From assembly GCA_963277665.1 (NCBI GenBank), contig OY728121.1, positions 1,654,700,062 through 1,654,764,061 on the forward strand: DNA of 64,000 bases, given 5' to 3'. Position numbers and translations under genes: made by a program. The notes beneath the pieces are model-generated. The model ran no database searches. It saw only the letters and a program-made list of their open reading frames with translations, and was not told where the DNA came from. Positions 1 through 11,619 of this stretch are shown piece after piece; position 1 is the first letter of the stretch, and each line of letters starts with the position of its first letter. This stretch comes from Viscum album (lineage: Eukaryota > Streptophyta > Magnoliopsida > Santalales > Viscaceae).

Positions 1-6
1 CTTGTT

Positions 7-937
7 TTATTTAGTTTTCTTCTTTGTATTAGTACTGGTTTGTGGATCTGATTTTTGAGGAGCAATATTTGGTAAATATTCAATTGGAAGAGGTGTGGAT
101 TGATTTTTTTCAGATTTATTTTGTGCCGATTCAGCTTCTACATCTTTAACAAAAAGCTTTGAATTCTGATCGAAACATACATACAACTTCTTCAACGTAT
201 TCTTACTTATCCAAGAAGGATTCAGTTCTTTCAATTGCCCTTTCAGAGGGATATTATAGAACTTTAAACTCTCAAGAATGAATTTTGTAAGAATAGAGGG
301 ATACATAATCAAATGAGACCTAATCACTCCTAATTTGACATTCTTGATTGTTTCAAAAATGTATCCCATGAGATTTACTTTTCTCATGTTTACAAGATAG
401 TCTAGCATGAAGATATCATAAACTTTAAGAGTTTCTCTATCCCCTTTAATTGGGATAAGAAAACCTTGCATCCAAAGCACCACAAATATGTTATCTGGAG
501 ATAAATGAGCTACTTTTCTCTTCTCTTCATTGATAAGAAATTATGATTTTTCAGAACTTTCTCTATTAAACGTACCAACTTCCTCTGGTAGTTTATAAGA
601 TGGATAAAAGGAATCACCTTCTGTTGAGACATTGATAAAGTGTGCTTCTTGTCTCATAGACATTGATATTTTTCTATCATACATAGCAAAGTTGATCATC
701 ATATTTTTGTCAAAATACACTGTTTTGTAGAATTGACTAACTTATTCAACAAGAATCGGATATTACAGGTTTCTCAACAAAAAGATGTTCCCAACCTTGA
801 AACAAAATAATCCTCTTGATTACTGAATCATACGTGTCAAAGAAGTCTCGAGAAACTAACCTTTCTCTAAAGAAGTCTTTCTCTGAAAAAAATTTTGAAG
901 ACATTTCGGCAGGAGTGTTGGTAGAGGACTGAGACAT
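7..937 (-). pseudogene. Extra ORF downstream of copia pol, putative plant transposon protein-like
   Basis: Two open pieces (937-746 and 483-7) lie on the minus strand downstream of pol, and the sequence between them also translates sensibly with an in-frame stop near 550. The first piece ends in an aromatic-rich GWEHLF stretch followed by an FYK motif. The second has a conserved-looking hydrophobic centre (YPSILTKFILESL) and a Lys/Ser/Thr-rich tail. This pattern resembles the 'putative plant transposon protein' domain (Pfam Transposase_32 type), often seen as an extra or env-position ORF in plant LTR elements. The family call rests on motif memory only. No signal peptide or clear membrane segment is visible, so a true envelope is not supported. 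A TATA-like box lies about 105 bp upstream. Confidence 0.5.
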
Positions 938-1040
938 AAAGATGAGGCAAAGGGAAGATCGTAAGGAGTCTTAAAACAAAGAGACGGAGCTTCGCTAGGA
1001 AATTTGAAAAACTGGTGTGGGTTTGGGGAAAGGAGGGATC

Positions 1041-1048
1041 TATTTATA
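1041..1048 (-). promoter_or_regulatory. TATA box upstream of the extra ORF
   Basis: The minus strand reads TATAAATA here, in the context CCTATAAATAGATCC, about 105 bp before the ATG at 937. Spacing and context fit a plant core promoter that would give the extra ORF its own transcript. It is also possible that this is chance in AT-rich DNA. Confidence 0.45.
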
Positions 1049-1283
1049 GGCGGAAAAAAATGATTGTTGATCTTCTACGGTTGATATTAGAAGATATGTA
1101 AATCAACAGATAGGATTTAAAGGTTTTTTAAAAAAACGAGAATCAATAAAAAGTAAGAAAAACAAAACAAAGAAAGAAAGAATGTACCTACCGGAGATTC
1201 TAAGGAAATTTTTGGTTTAATAGTATTAACATAATATGATACAATAGCAAAAATAAAATACATGCATTCGGGGAAAAAGAATA

Positions 1284-1985
1284 CGATCGGTTGTGAGACC
1301 GATTGAAAAAAAATTCATTTCCATGGGTTGTCAAGCCGATGGAAAATAAATTCATTACCATAGGTTGTCAAGCCGATGGAAAACAAAGTCATTACCATAG
1401 GTTGTCAAGCCGATGGAAAAAAAATTCATTGCCATAGGTTGTCAAGCCGATGGAAAACAAAGTCATTACCATAGGTTGTCAAGCCGATGGAAAACAAATT
1501 CATTACCATAGGTTGTCAAACCGATGGAAAACAAAGTCATTAACATAGGTTGTCAAGATTATGGAAAACAAATTTATTACCATAGGTTGTCAAGCTGCTG
1601 GAAAACAAAGTCATTACCATAGGTTTTCAAGCCGATGGAAAAAAAAGTCATTAACATAGGTTGTCAAGCTGATGGAAAACAAAGTCATTACCATAGGTTG
1701 TCAAGCCGATGGAAAACAAAGTTGTTACCATAGGTTTTCAAGCCATTGGAAAAAAAAGTTGTTACCATAGGTTGATGTGCCGATGGAAAACAAAGTTGTT
1801 ACCATAGGTTGACGTGCTGATGGAAAACAAAGTTGTTACCATAGGTTGATGTGCCGATGGAAAACAACGTCGTTACCATAGGTTGATGTGCTGATGAAAA
1901 ACAAATTTGTTACCATAGGTTGATGTACCGATGGAAAATAAAGTTATTACCATAAGTTGACGTGCCGATGGAAAACAAATCAATA
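1284..1985 (-). repeat. 37-bp tandem array, about 18 copies
   Basis: Head-to-tail units of 37 bp, plus-strand core ATAGGTTGTCAAGCCGATGG followed by an A-rich linker. The left part is uniform. The right part (from about 1740) shifts to a variant with GTTGATGTGCCGATGG, so the array has two sub-families. It lies between pol and the extra ORF of the copia element. There are no unique spacers. Confidence 0.9.
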
Positions 1986-2097
1986 TGGTAATCAGACAAA
2001 CAAGATGACAAATAGAAAAATAAAATAGCAAACCTAAAGAATAAACAGATAAAGAAGTCCATAAGAAAAAGTTAAGAAATACATAAAGTAAAAAAAT

Positions 2098-2113
2098 GTT
2101 CTCCCCATTTTAA
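2098..2113 (-). promoter_or_regulatory. Possible polypurine tract after pol
   Basis: The minus strand reads AAAATGGGGAGAA about 60 bp after the end of pol. This resembles a copia polypurine tract for plus-strand DNA priming. No LTR follows directly, so it would be an internal or secondary tract, as in elements with an extra ORF behind pol. Confidence 0.35.
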
Positions 2114-2169
2114 GAGGAGTTTAATATAAGGAGAATTGTAAAACATGAAGTAGATATAAATGATTATTT

Positions 2170-3700
2170 TAATATAATCATTCCTAGCTTCTGTTTTATA
2201 AACTCAAATCTATTGGAAGGTAATGGTTTTGTAAAAATGTCAGCAAGTTGTTCTTACGTTCCGATGAATTGTAAAATAATATCTCCTTTTAGTGTGTGAT
2301 CCCTGAGAAATTGACGCCTAATATCTATGTGTTTTTCATGAGAGTGATGTGCCGGGTTTTTACTAAGATATATGGAACTAGTATTATCACATAGAATTTT
2401 AGTTTTGGAAAAACTCAATCCATAGTCAGTGAGTGTGTGTTGCATCCACAACACTTGAGCACAACAACTTCCAACTGCTACATATTCAGCTTCAGTAGTG
2501 GAAAGTGCTAATGAGTGTTGTTTTTGGAAGGAATAAGAAACCAAGTAATCTCCTAATAAATGAAATGTTCCAGATGTACTCTTTTTATCCATTCTACAAC
2601 CACCAAATTCAGCATCTGAAAAACTTTTTAAAAAAAATCATTTCCAGAAGAATAAAAAAGACCTAAATCCAGAGTTCCTTTTAAATACCTAAAGATTATT
2701 TTCACAGCTTTTAAATGAGGCTCTTTTGGATTTGATTGGTATCTTCCACATAAGCATACGGAAAACATTAAGTCTTGTTGACTAGCCATCAAGTATAACA
2801 AACTTCCTATCATACCTCTAAAAGTTGTTTGATCTACTGGTTTCCCAGTTTCATAAAGATCAAGTGTATTTGAGGTACCAATTGGAGTGCTAATACTTTT
2901 GGTATTATCATATCCATGCTTTTTGAGTAAGTATTTGATATAATTATGTTGAGATATATAAGTTCCTTCTGGTTTTGTGAAATTTGAAAACCTAAAAAGA
3001 ATGTTGACTCACCCATCATACTCATTTCAAACTCAGATTTCATTAAATTCACAAAATAATCAGTTAAAGACTGCTGAGTTGATCCAAATATGATGTCATC
3101 AAAATAAATTTGAACAATCAAAACATTTTTATTTTCCATTTTTATAAAAAGGGTTGGATCCGCTGTACCTTTTGCATAATTGTTTTGTAAAATAAATCAT
3201 GTGATTTTATCATACCATGCTCTAGGGGCTTGTTTAAATCCATATAAAGCTTTGGTAAGTTTAAAAACATGATTAGGATATTTTGAGTCTAGAAAATCGG
3301 GGGGTTGTTCAACAAAAACTTCTTATTGAACAAAACCATTTAAAAAGGCACATTTTACATCCATTTGAAATAATTTGAAATTAAGGTATGCTGCAAAGGC
3401 TAATAGAATACGAATAGATTTAAGTCTAGATACTGGAGCATATGTTTCTTCATAGTCTATTATCTCTTGTTGATTATATCCCTTAGAAACAAGTCTTTCT
3501 TTATTTCTTACAATAATTCCATTTTCATCACATTTATTTCTGAAAACCCATTTTACACCAATTACAGTTGTTTCTTTAGGTCTTTAAACTAAAGTCTAGA
3601 CTTGATTCCTTTCAAATTCATTTAGTTCATCTTGCATTGCTTTAATCCAATCTTCGTCACCTAAGGCCTCACTTGGACTTTTAGGTTCGAATTGGGAAAG
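2170..3700 (-). pseudogene. Copia reverse transcriptase and RNase H (decayed)
   Basis: Read on the minus strand, the RT begins near 3700 with the acidic linker before the usual start. A DVKCAFLNG block follows near 3350, and the catalytic YFDDIIFGS lies at about 3085-3110. The RNase H region (2592-2254) keeps STTEAEYVA and ILCDNTSSIYL, and the end of pol (ADIFTKPLP) lies near 2230. It copies the element RNA into DNA and degrades the template. At least three frame changes and several stops separate these blocks. The catalytic YFDD is still present, but no continuous protein can be made. Confidence 0.85.
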
Positions 3701-3824
3701 AAAGTCAAGGTGTTCTATTTCATTTCTCAACGAATTTCTGGTTTTTACAGGTTGATTTACATCACCAATGATGTTATCACTGGGATGATTCCTAAGAAGC
3801 AATTGATTTTGGGTTTTGTAAGAC

Positions 3825-4700
3825 CTATTCATCAACAAATGGTAGAAAATATTCTGGGGTAAAAGTTTCAGAAATAATTTCTTGAACATTTACCTTATCA
3901 GAATAATCTTCTAATAAAGTTTGATAATCAGTTTTTGAAAACACATCCGAAGATTTAGGTTGGGGTTGTTTGAAAACAAAAGGATTAGCTTCATAAAATT
4001 TAGCATGCACTGTTTCTTCAACAATACAAGTGTTTTTATTGAAAACTCTATAAGCCTTAGAAGTTATAGAATAACCTATAAAGATTCCTTCATCAGATTT
4101 TGGTGTGAATTTGTGTAGATTATCTTTAGTATTCAGAATGAATATTTTGTATCCAAAAAAATTTTAAGTATGAAACTTTAGGTTTTCATCCAGTCCGCAA
4201 TTCATAAGGTGTTTTATTAAGAAAAGATCTAGTTAAAACACGATTTATAGTATAACAAGTAGTAATAATAGCTTTAGCCCAAAAGTGCTTAGAAATTGAG
4301 TATTCACTCAACATGGTTCTTTTCATTTCCTGAAGAATGTGATTTCTTCTCTCAACAAAACCATTTTTCTAAGGAGTTCTTGGAGCTGAAAAATTGTGAG
4401 TAATACCTTTCTTACTACAAAAATTTTCAAAAACTGAATTTTGAAATTCACCACCATGATCACTGTGGATAGTTATCAATGGTAGGTTTTTCTCATTTTT
4501 AACTTGGGCTCTGAAAACTTTGAAATAGAAAAAGGCTTCAGATTTCTTTGATAGAAAATAGACCCATGTAAATCTAGTAAAGTCATCAACTAAAAAAAAT
4601 ACATAGTATTTGCCTCCAATACTTCCAGTTTTTGAAGGACCAAAAAGATCCATGTGCACTAGTTGTAATGCTTTGGAAGTTGAAACTTCATTGATGGATT
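3825..4700 (-). pseudogene. Copia integrase (decayed)
   Basis: The catalytic triad can be read on the minus strand: Asp in HMDLFGP (near 4655), Asp in HSDHGGEF (near 4460) and Glu in VERRNH (near 4335). A stop replaces the first Gln of the usual copia PQQNG motif just before the Glu. Downstream, KAYRVFNKNT and a Pro/Ser-rich linker (4010-3825) lead towards RT. Integrase inserts the element cDNA. The protein is broken by the stop and by a later frame change. Confidence 0.82.
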
Positions 4701-5352
4701 TAAATATAGTTTTATGTTGATTTCCAAATTGACAAGGATCACAAACCTTTGAAGAATCATATCTAAGATCCGGTAGATCCTTTACAAGTCTTTTCTTTGA
4801 AAGTTTACAAAGTTTTCTTAGGTTGTAGTGTCTTAGTCTTCTATGTCATAGCCATGATTGGTCTTCTGTTGCACTTAAGCAAGGTAAATTTTGGATCCTA
4901 AAGTCTTTTAAGTTAATAGTGTATACATTCTCTTTCCTATGGGTAGATAGAATGAATTCATCCTTGGAATTGTGAACTAAGCATTTATCATTTATAAAAT
5001 TCACAAGGTATCCTTCATCACATAATTGACTTATGATGATGAGATTGTGCTTAAGACCTTTGACAAACAAAACATTTGAAATAAGAACTTTTCTAAGAAA
5101 AACAATATTACCTATTCCAACAATCTTTCCTTGAGAATTATCTTTGAAGGTAAATTTTCCACCTTTTGTTTCGATAATCCTTTCAAATAAATCTTTGTTT
5201 CTGGTCATGTGTCGAGAACAACCACTATCCATGTACCAAATATTCTTGTTGGTACACTTCTTATTTTTCAGAAAAAGAAACAAATAGTTTTTCGGAATAC
5301 AAACTTGTTTGGATCCAGAATGGTTAGATAAAAGAATCTTAGGAATCCACAT
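4700..5352 (-). pseudogene. Copia aspartic protease and GAG-pre-integrase region
   Basis: The open piece 5352-4846 carries WYMDSGCSRHMT, the catalytic DSG of copia proteases in its usual setting, followed by the hydrophobic core. Beyond a stop at 4846 the frame continues into an LRHYNL/LC..C-type GAG-pre-integrase motif leading into integrase. The protease cleaves the Gag-Pol polyprotein. The domain is nearly complete here. Confidence 0.8.
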
Positions 5353-5388
5353 TTGTTTTTCAAAATGATCTTTATGAAATCCTAAACA

Positions 5389-6870
5389 CTAAGTTTTATT
5401 AAGAGAACAATCTCTTTTCCAGTGTCCACCACATTGACACTTAGTACAAAAAGGGGTACTTTGAGGGACAAAATAGTTATTACTAAAAACTGGTTTAGAA
5501 TGAGTATAACCAAAACCAGAATGATTCCTCAAAGGTAGAATTTGAGAATACATTTTATCAAAGTTTTCCTTTCCATAGTTAAAGTTTGACAAACATTTCT
5601 TCAAGGAAAAAATTTCTGACTTTAGTTTTAAAACTAAGTTTTTATCCTTGAAAACATTATTTTTGGAACTAGACTTAGTCTCTAAAATATTTTTCTTAGT
5701 AATTTCATTTTCAAGATCCTTGGAAAGTTTATCCTTATCAGAATTGACTTTCTCAAGGGTTTTTAAAATACTTTCAAAATCTGAAGTTTTCATATCAATA
5801 TCATTAGAAAGATCTAATACTTCTTTAGTTAAAATAGAAATTCTAGAGTTTGCCTTATCAATATTTTTCTTGAGTTTAGAATTTTCATTCTCAAGTAGTT
5901 TAGAAAACCTAGACACTTACTCATAAGATGGTAATGTATTATCTTCTGATGATGAAGACTCATCATTTGAAGATTCATAATATTTATTATCTGTAAAATT
6001 TTCATTCAAGGATACATTTTTAATAGCTTAAGCATTGTGTACCTTAGCCATTAAACAATGATCTTCAAATGGTAGTATGGAAATAAGTCTAATATTCCTT
6101 TGTCCTGAAGATTCATATTCTGAAGAATCATCTGACGAATCGCCACCACTAGCACTCTAAGTATCATTTTCCTTCAAGACTTTCTTTGTCTATCTTTTAA
6201 TACTTTTTCTTATTTCTTTTAGAATGTTTCTACTTTCTATATTTTCTCTTCAGTAAAGGAAAATCAGGTCTTATATGACCTACTTTCTTTCATTCATAAC
6301 AAGTTACCTCTGAATATTTCTTATCCTTCCTATCTTTCTTTTTAAATCTGTATTGGAAGACTTTCTTCCCACAATCTTGTTTATCCTTTGAGAAAGATTG
6401 GATAACTCATTATCTGAATGATCACAATCACTTGATTCTGACACAAAAAATTTCTTATATTTGGATCTTATTATCCTTTTAGGTGTTTAGCTTTAGATGT
6501 ATTAGTAAAAGCTACACTTCCATTTCCATTTTTCTTCTTATTGAAATCAGTATCTCTCTTCATTCTTGTCTCATGTTGTAGAAGTGGTCCAAAGAGTTCA
6601 TCAAGAGTAATCTGAGAAACTTTTCTTTTTTCATCAATAGATGTCCTTTTTGACTCCCATTTGTTTGGCATTATATCAATAATTTTGTCTACAAGAGCTT
6701 CATCATCAAGACCTTTTTCTCCCATATATTTTAAACTATTGAAAATTATCATAAATCTTTGTTTCACTTTACATACTGGTTCCCCATAAGGAAAAATAAA
6801 TCCATGATACTCTACTTGAAGCATTGCTCTTCTTGTTTCTATAACCATAGATGTGCCAAAATGTGTGACT
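5389..6870 (-). pseudogene. Copia Gag (UBN2 type) with zinc knuckles
   Basis: The piece 6848-6471 matches the UBN2 gag core (KVKQRFMIIFNSLK, then MPNKWESKRTSI). Downstream a knuckle-like CYE..KKVGH near 6300 is interrupted by a stop. The piece 5916-5389 is a Lys/Ser/Leu-rich coiled-coil-like stretch ending in a second CCHC knuckle, CTKCQCGGHWKRDC. Gag packages the element RNA in virus-like particles. The pieces are in different frames. The long coiled-coil spacer between knuckles is a feature of large SIRE-type gag proteins. Confidence 0.75.
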
Positions 6871-7309
6871 TCCGATTTCTTCCAAATACAGTTGGCTGCT
6901 TCACAGGATGATATCTAGCTATATATATTCCTGGTCATAGAACATAGCAAAGTATTGCGTACCTTGTAATTCAGTTGATATTCTTGATTTTCCTGATTGG
7001 TGAAAGTACTGACTTCTTTGTCAGGGATTTTGTAACCTCTAGTAAGAATAATAAAATTTTCTACCATAGTATTGATAACAAATGTCTTCATTAGATCTCT
7101 CCATACTCATAATCATTCCCACCAAAGATAGGTGGTCTAGTTGGATTTAGATTGTCAATTGATCCAATATGCATCCCTACCATCTAATAGAACAAAATCT
7201 TTTCCACTCCACACGTTAGTGAAGTAAGTAATTGAAAAAGGAATTTTAATAAAAATACTATTATACTTTAAAAATAAATAGAGAAATTAAAACAAATCAG
7301 TGGAAACCT

Positions 7310-7321
7310 GCTCTAATACCA
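7310..7321 (-). promoter_or_regulatory. Primer-binding site (initiator tRNA-Met)
   Basis: The minus strand reads TGGTATTAGAGC, one transition from the standard TGGTATCAGAGC that pairs with tRNA-iMet. It lies two bases inside the LTR end at 7324, exactly where minus-strand DNA synthesis of a copia element would be primed. Confidence 0.8.
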
Positions 7322-7799
7322 ATTGTTGGATCAATATATAGATGTATATGTATATTAGATGGAAAAATACAAGAGGGGGTGAATTGTAGGTTTAAAAACT
7401 TTGTGTTTAAACACTTAAGAAATTAGTTTAAATGACCTTAAACTAATATAATTCAAAACAAATACAATTAACCACAATTGACTTGGATATAAAGGTATGA
7501 TATGATGTAATACTATAAGAAAATTAAATCAATTGTATTCAAAATGAATAAAATAATTAGAGTAATACAATAGTGAAAGATTCTACCATAAAGTGTATAG
7601 AATCTATCGATACAATATGTAATAGTATAATTGTAATTGAAAAAATTACAAATGAATATGAAATGAAGAAAGGAAAAAAACAATTCCCTTTCTAATACAA
7701 TCAGCAGCAGAAATGTAAAAGTATTACAATTATTTTATCCCAAAGAGAAGGGTATCCTTTAACCTAGGATAAGAGGTCGTGTCTTACCATCACCTTGGT

Positions 7800-7995
7800 A
7801 AGCCCTCGATACGATGATCGGTATGTCTGTCTTGCTATCCCCGCAAGCCCTCGATACGATGATCGGTACGTCTGTCTTGCTATCCCCGCAAGCCCTCGAT
7901 TTTGCAGGTAATCGTAACCTCTGTCTTTCAAACACTTGAAAGCCCTCGATATGAAGATCATTAGGTCTGTCTGACTATCCTCAGCAGCCCTCGAT
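7800..7995 (-). repeat. 45-bp tandem repeat in copia LTR
   Basis: Two nearly identical 45-bp units (7800-7844 and 7845-7889) start with AAGCCCTCGATACGATGATC. Two more diverged units follow (about 7890 and 7939), each opening with AGCCCTCGAT. Confidence 0.8.
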
Positions 7996-8196
7996 CGTTA
8001 TCACCTGGTCGGTCACACAAATCAAAACAAAGCACTTATTGAAATACAAAAACTAAGAACGAGCCATTCACATTTTGTAATTTCAAGGCTTTCGCACAAA
8101 GTAAGAGAGAAGTCACAGCATCTCTCTCTAGAACTTGATAGAAAAAAAGAATGATCAAAGTCTCTCAGTTGTTCTTATCAGATTCAAATGACCTCC

Positions 8197-8204
8197 TATT
8201 TATA
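8197..8204 (-). promoter_or_regulatory. TATA box of copia LTR
   Basis: The minus strand reads GCCTATAAATAGGAGG, a strong plant TATA box. Transcription would start about 30 bp to the left and run through R/U5 into gag. Confidence 0.7.
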
Positions 8205-8574
8205 GGCCTCAGGTTCCAATGGTTATATTTCCTCCAATGGTCATATTTCTCTGGAAAACTCAGAAGGAATTGGACACCAGGCATTATAACGGTCATATTG
8301 AAACAGAAAACACGACATCATTTTTATTAGTTTATAACTAACTCCACAAAATAATTTTGGTTAAAACAAAAGATATATAAAAATGATAATCATGAGTATG
8401 ATTGATACAAAACATGTGTTTTTATAAAGGATAAAAACAAGTATGTGGTAAAAGTAAAATATGAGTACTATTGGTATTACTTAGTGTAATGTATTGATAT
8501 GATGCAAAGTGAGTATGATGCAAAAAATTCAATATGATTGACAGGGTCAGTACGATTGACAGAGTTAGTACGAT

Positions 8575-8730
8575 TTAGTCAGTATGATAAACATAGTCAG
8601 TATGATAAACATAGTGGGTACGATAAACATAGTCAGTATGATAAACATGGTCAGTATGATAAACATAGTCAGTACGATAAACATGGTCAGTATGATAAAC
8701 ATAGTCAGTACGATAAACATGGTCAGAATA
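8575..8730. repeat. 18-bp tandem array in copia U3
   Basis: About nine head-to-tail 18-bp units, GTCAGTATGATAAACATA with small changes. Because 18 is a multiple of 3, all frames stay open and yield spurious repetitive ORFs. The place upstream of the TATA box makes these possible U3 enhancer-type repeats. Confidence 0.85.
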
Positions 8731-9009
8731 GATTTGTGATTTCCAAAATAAGACATAAAAGTCAAAAGATAAATTTTGACTCAACAGAATCTGGACAGTA
8801 TCATTTTCACAACATAAAAGAAGATATCCCATGATAACAAAAGATCGCAAGATACTATCAGAGGTAGAGAGTGAAGATTTGGGACATCTCATAGGTTCCA
8901 ATAATAGAAATTTAAGATTCAAGTCGTGTAAATATTACATGACATGAAAGATTACACCTCTTGAAATAAATTTACATGATGTGAAAGTGTCAGATAGACT
9001 CAAAATGAG

Positions 9010-9990
9010 CCTTTGATGGGTTTTAGCGCCACAAAGTACCAACTTTCAACTTAGACCCCCATTTAATATTCTAGGTAAAACCACCACTCATAATGGTGCA
9101 TGTTATTGATGAATTAAATGAAACCTAATCCCCCTAGATATCTATAAATAGATGTCCACATTGTAGCTTCAAAAGGAAATTCAAAGACCAAAGTCTAAGG
9201 CGAGAAGTTGCACTATTGCAGGGTCCTCCACCACTTTCTCTCCAATTTTCATTATGCTTTCTTTTTTTGCTTCCTTACACCTTATTCTCTCATCACTAGG
9301 ATAAGGGGGTAAATCCCACATTTTTCTAAGGTTATATAGCCAAAGGGGGAAGGTGTCATTGTATCTATTTCTTATTCTTATTCATGTATTTGGTTTTCTG
9401 TAATTTATTTATCCAATTCCAATCCCTTTATTTTTGTTTAACCATGACTATTGGTTAATTAATCTGGGAGGAACCTTTTAATTGTTAAACTAGATACCCT
9501 GAACTGAGGGATGACCATTGTCTCATTTAGGGTAACAAGTTTTAAATATGGTATCGAGATAAACTTGATTCGGCAAAACCCTAAATTACCGAACCAAGGG
9601 AAATAGGGGATTTCCGTGTTAAGGAGGGGGACCATGACCATTGGATCCACCTCATCTTGAATCTAATTCCAAACATGTATTAATCAATTTATTTTATAAA
9701 ATAAAATTATACCTAAACCCTAAAACTATAAAACCCTGACATGCCTTTCAAATCTGATTTCAAACCAAACAATCTGATATGCTTTGCTTTCTTCTTTCAT
9801 TTTCCCAAAATTGTTCTCAAAACCCAAACCGGTCCTTTATTTTCGTCACTTCATTATTCAAACCAAATTAAATAACACAATTATTTTAAAAACCTAATCA
9901 AACTAATTTCATAATCTCTGTGGGATCAATCTTGATCTTTCCACTATATTCATTTTAATTAATTTAGTAGCATTGATATGAGTTTTATAA
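9010..9990 (+). mobile_element. Possible solo LTR of a Ty3/gypsy element
   Basis: A TATA-like CTATAAATAGATG lies at about 9140. A leader-like stretch follows, and near 9920 there is CTGTGGGATCAATCTTGATC followed by TTTCCACTAT, which resembles the 3' ends of Athila/Tat-type LTRs. No coding sequence, primer site or partner LTR is seen, so a solo LTR is the simplest reading. Borders are approximate. Confidence 0.35.
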
Positions 9991-10930
9991 ATTTGTATTT
10001 TGATTAGATTTAAGGGAAATAATGATTCCCTTTTGGCCCATAAATTAGATGACATAAAACAAAAATTGTTAGTATTTGATCGAGTCTCCTTAGGAAATTA
10101 ATTAAGAGGATCAATTCCTGATAAAATTGATCATAATGAATAAAGAAAAATTATTACATAATTTTTCATTTCTGATGAAATAGAATTTAATGTAATAAAA
10201 GGTGATGGTTTCAAATACATATTCAAGAAACGTTTTCCTCAATTAAACATCCCTATAGATACATAATTAGAAGGGATTGTAAGAAAATATATTTAAAAGA
10301 GAAATAAAAAATGAAAAAACCACTGAAGAATGATTTTTTATGCATGATGTGGCCTCATTTTAATATGTTTTTTTCCATTTATTTTCTTTGGAATTTTAAT
10401 ACTTTTCATGATTAAGTGGTGTTAATTAATAATATTTTTAATCTTAGTTATTTTATAGTGGAAATTTTAATTACTTCTATTTTTATGTGGAAATTGAGGT
10501 TTTTAGAGATTAACTGTTAAACATTATTTATTTTAATATTCATATATTTTTAAGAATATATTTTTTTGTTTCTATTTATTTTAATTGAAATATAAATTAG
10601 AAATTGTTGAAGGTCATGGGAATTAATTTTTTCAATGTTCCACAATTATATATATATAATTTATTTTTGGAAAAAAATATTTTTTATTTATGGTGAAGTT
10701 TTAAAAAATCATCAATGAACTTTTAAAATGTTTCATTTTAATGTTGAATTTATATTTTACATTTAAATGAATTTATAGTTTTATATTTTAATACATTTAT
10801 AGGGAAAATCTTGTAGGATATTTTCAAGCACATAGTAGGTTATTTCAACTCCCCTGGTTCACATAAGATAAATTTGGAACTCTAGTAAGATAATTTACAG
10901 GTAACCAGTATAGGATAATTTATCTTCCAT
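9990..10930. other. AT-rich stretch without recognisable features
   Basis: Strongly AT-rich sequence with no open frame of note, no repeat array and no motif I recognise. It forms the left flank of the CACTA element. Confidence 0.6.
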
Positions 10931-11190
10931 CACTACAAAAAAAACGTACGTTAGCGATGTTTTTTTTCATTAGTGATATTTTAAAATGTCTTTAATCCAT
11001 TTAAAAATGATTCTGAAAAATATCAGTAAACGAGGTGTAACTCATTAGCGACATTTATAAACATTTCCAATTAGAGACACCTCATTTACCATTTTTTTAG
11101 AAACATCAGTAAATGAGGTGTCATTTACCAATGTTTCTAAAAAAATCGGTAATTTTTTTTGAAGTTGATAATTTTTTTAGCAACACATCA
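10931..11190. repeat. Left CACTA terminus and subterminal repeats
   Basis: After the CACTA terminus, short direct and inverted copies of motifs such as TTAGCGATGTTTTT, GTAAACGAGGTG and ATTTACC recur over about 250 bp. Subterminal arrays like this are where the TnpA-type protein of En/Spm elements binds. Confidence 0.65.
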
Positions 11191-11193
11191 TTT

Positions 11194-11438
11194 ACCTATG
11201 TTTTTATATGTGTTTGTGTAGTATGTTTATATATATGTGTGTGTTTATATATATGTTTATATATGTTTATATATATGTTTATATATATGTTTATATATAT
11301 GTTTGTGTGTGTGTGTGTGTTTGTATGTGTGTGTGTGTGTTTGTATATATGTGTGTGTGTTTACATATGCTTATATATTTATGTGTGGGTTTATATGTGT
11401 TTATAGGTGTGTGTGTGTGTGTTTGTGTGTTTATATAT

Positions 11439-11483
<45 letters not shown>

Positions 11484-11619
11484 TATATATATGTTTCTAT
11501 ATATGTTAATATATATATATATATATATTTATTTATTTATTTATGTTTATGTTTATATATGTGTGTGTTTGTGTAAATATATATGTATATATATATTTAT
11601 ATATTTATATATTTATATA
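11194..11619. repeat. TATATG/TGTG microsatellite
   Basis: Long runs of alternating TA, TG and TATATGT. It continues after the giant element at 45749-45905, showing that both are halves of one microsatellite in the CACTA core. The many open frames here are low-complexity (Tyr/Ile/Val/Cys) and not genes. Confidence 0.9.

Larger units (their letters stand above)
1..8990 (-). mobile_element. SIRE-like Ty1/copia retrotransposon, 3' end outside window
   Basis: On the minus strand the order is LTR (high coordinates), primer-binding site, gag, protease, integrase, reverse transcriptase and RNase H. This integrase-before-RT order defines Ty1/copia. After pol come a tandem array and an extra ORF, a layout typical of the SIRE lineage. 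The 3' LTR would lie left of position 1, so neither total length nor target-site duplication can be read. Coding sequence is scattered over three frames with many stops, so the copy is dead. The right border (about 8990) is a guess, because no second LTR is available for comparison. Confidence 0.85.
7324..8990 (-). mobile_element. 5' LTR of the copia element
   Basis: The inner border is fixed by the adjacent primer-binding site. On the minus strand the LTR ends ...GATCCAACA. Near this end it has CACCCCCTCTTGTATTTT, a motif common in SIRE and Tork LTR ends. A TATA box lies at 8197-8204, so U5/R is about 870 bp and U3 lies to its right. Two tandem arrays (7800-7995 and 8575-8730) sit in it. The outer border is estimated. 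Confidence 0.65.

Noticed and set aside
7..937. A retroviral-type envelope gene in the copia element
   Set aside because: No signal peptide, no cleavage motif and no clear membrane anchor are visible; the similarity is to the plant transposon protein family.
1284..1985. CRISPR-like direct repeats (also at 8575, 23095, 43707 and 60057)
   Set aside because: Units are directly adjacent without unique spacers, and the setting is a plant retroelement.
8538..8922. ORFs with QYDKHS or VYHTDH repeats
   Set aside because: They result from the 18-bp array in the copia U3.
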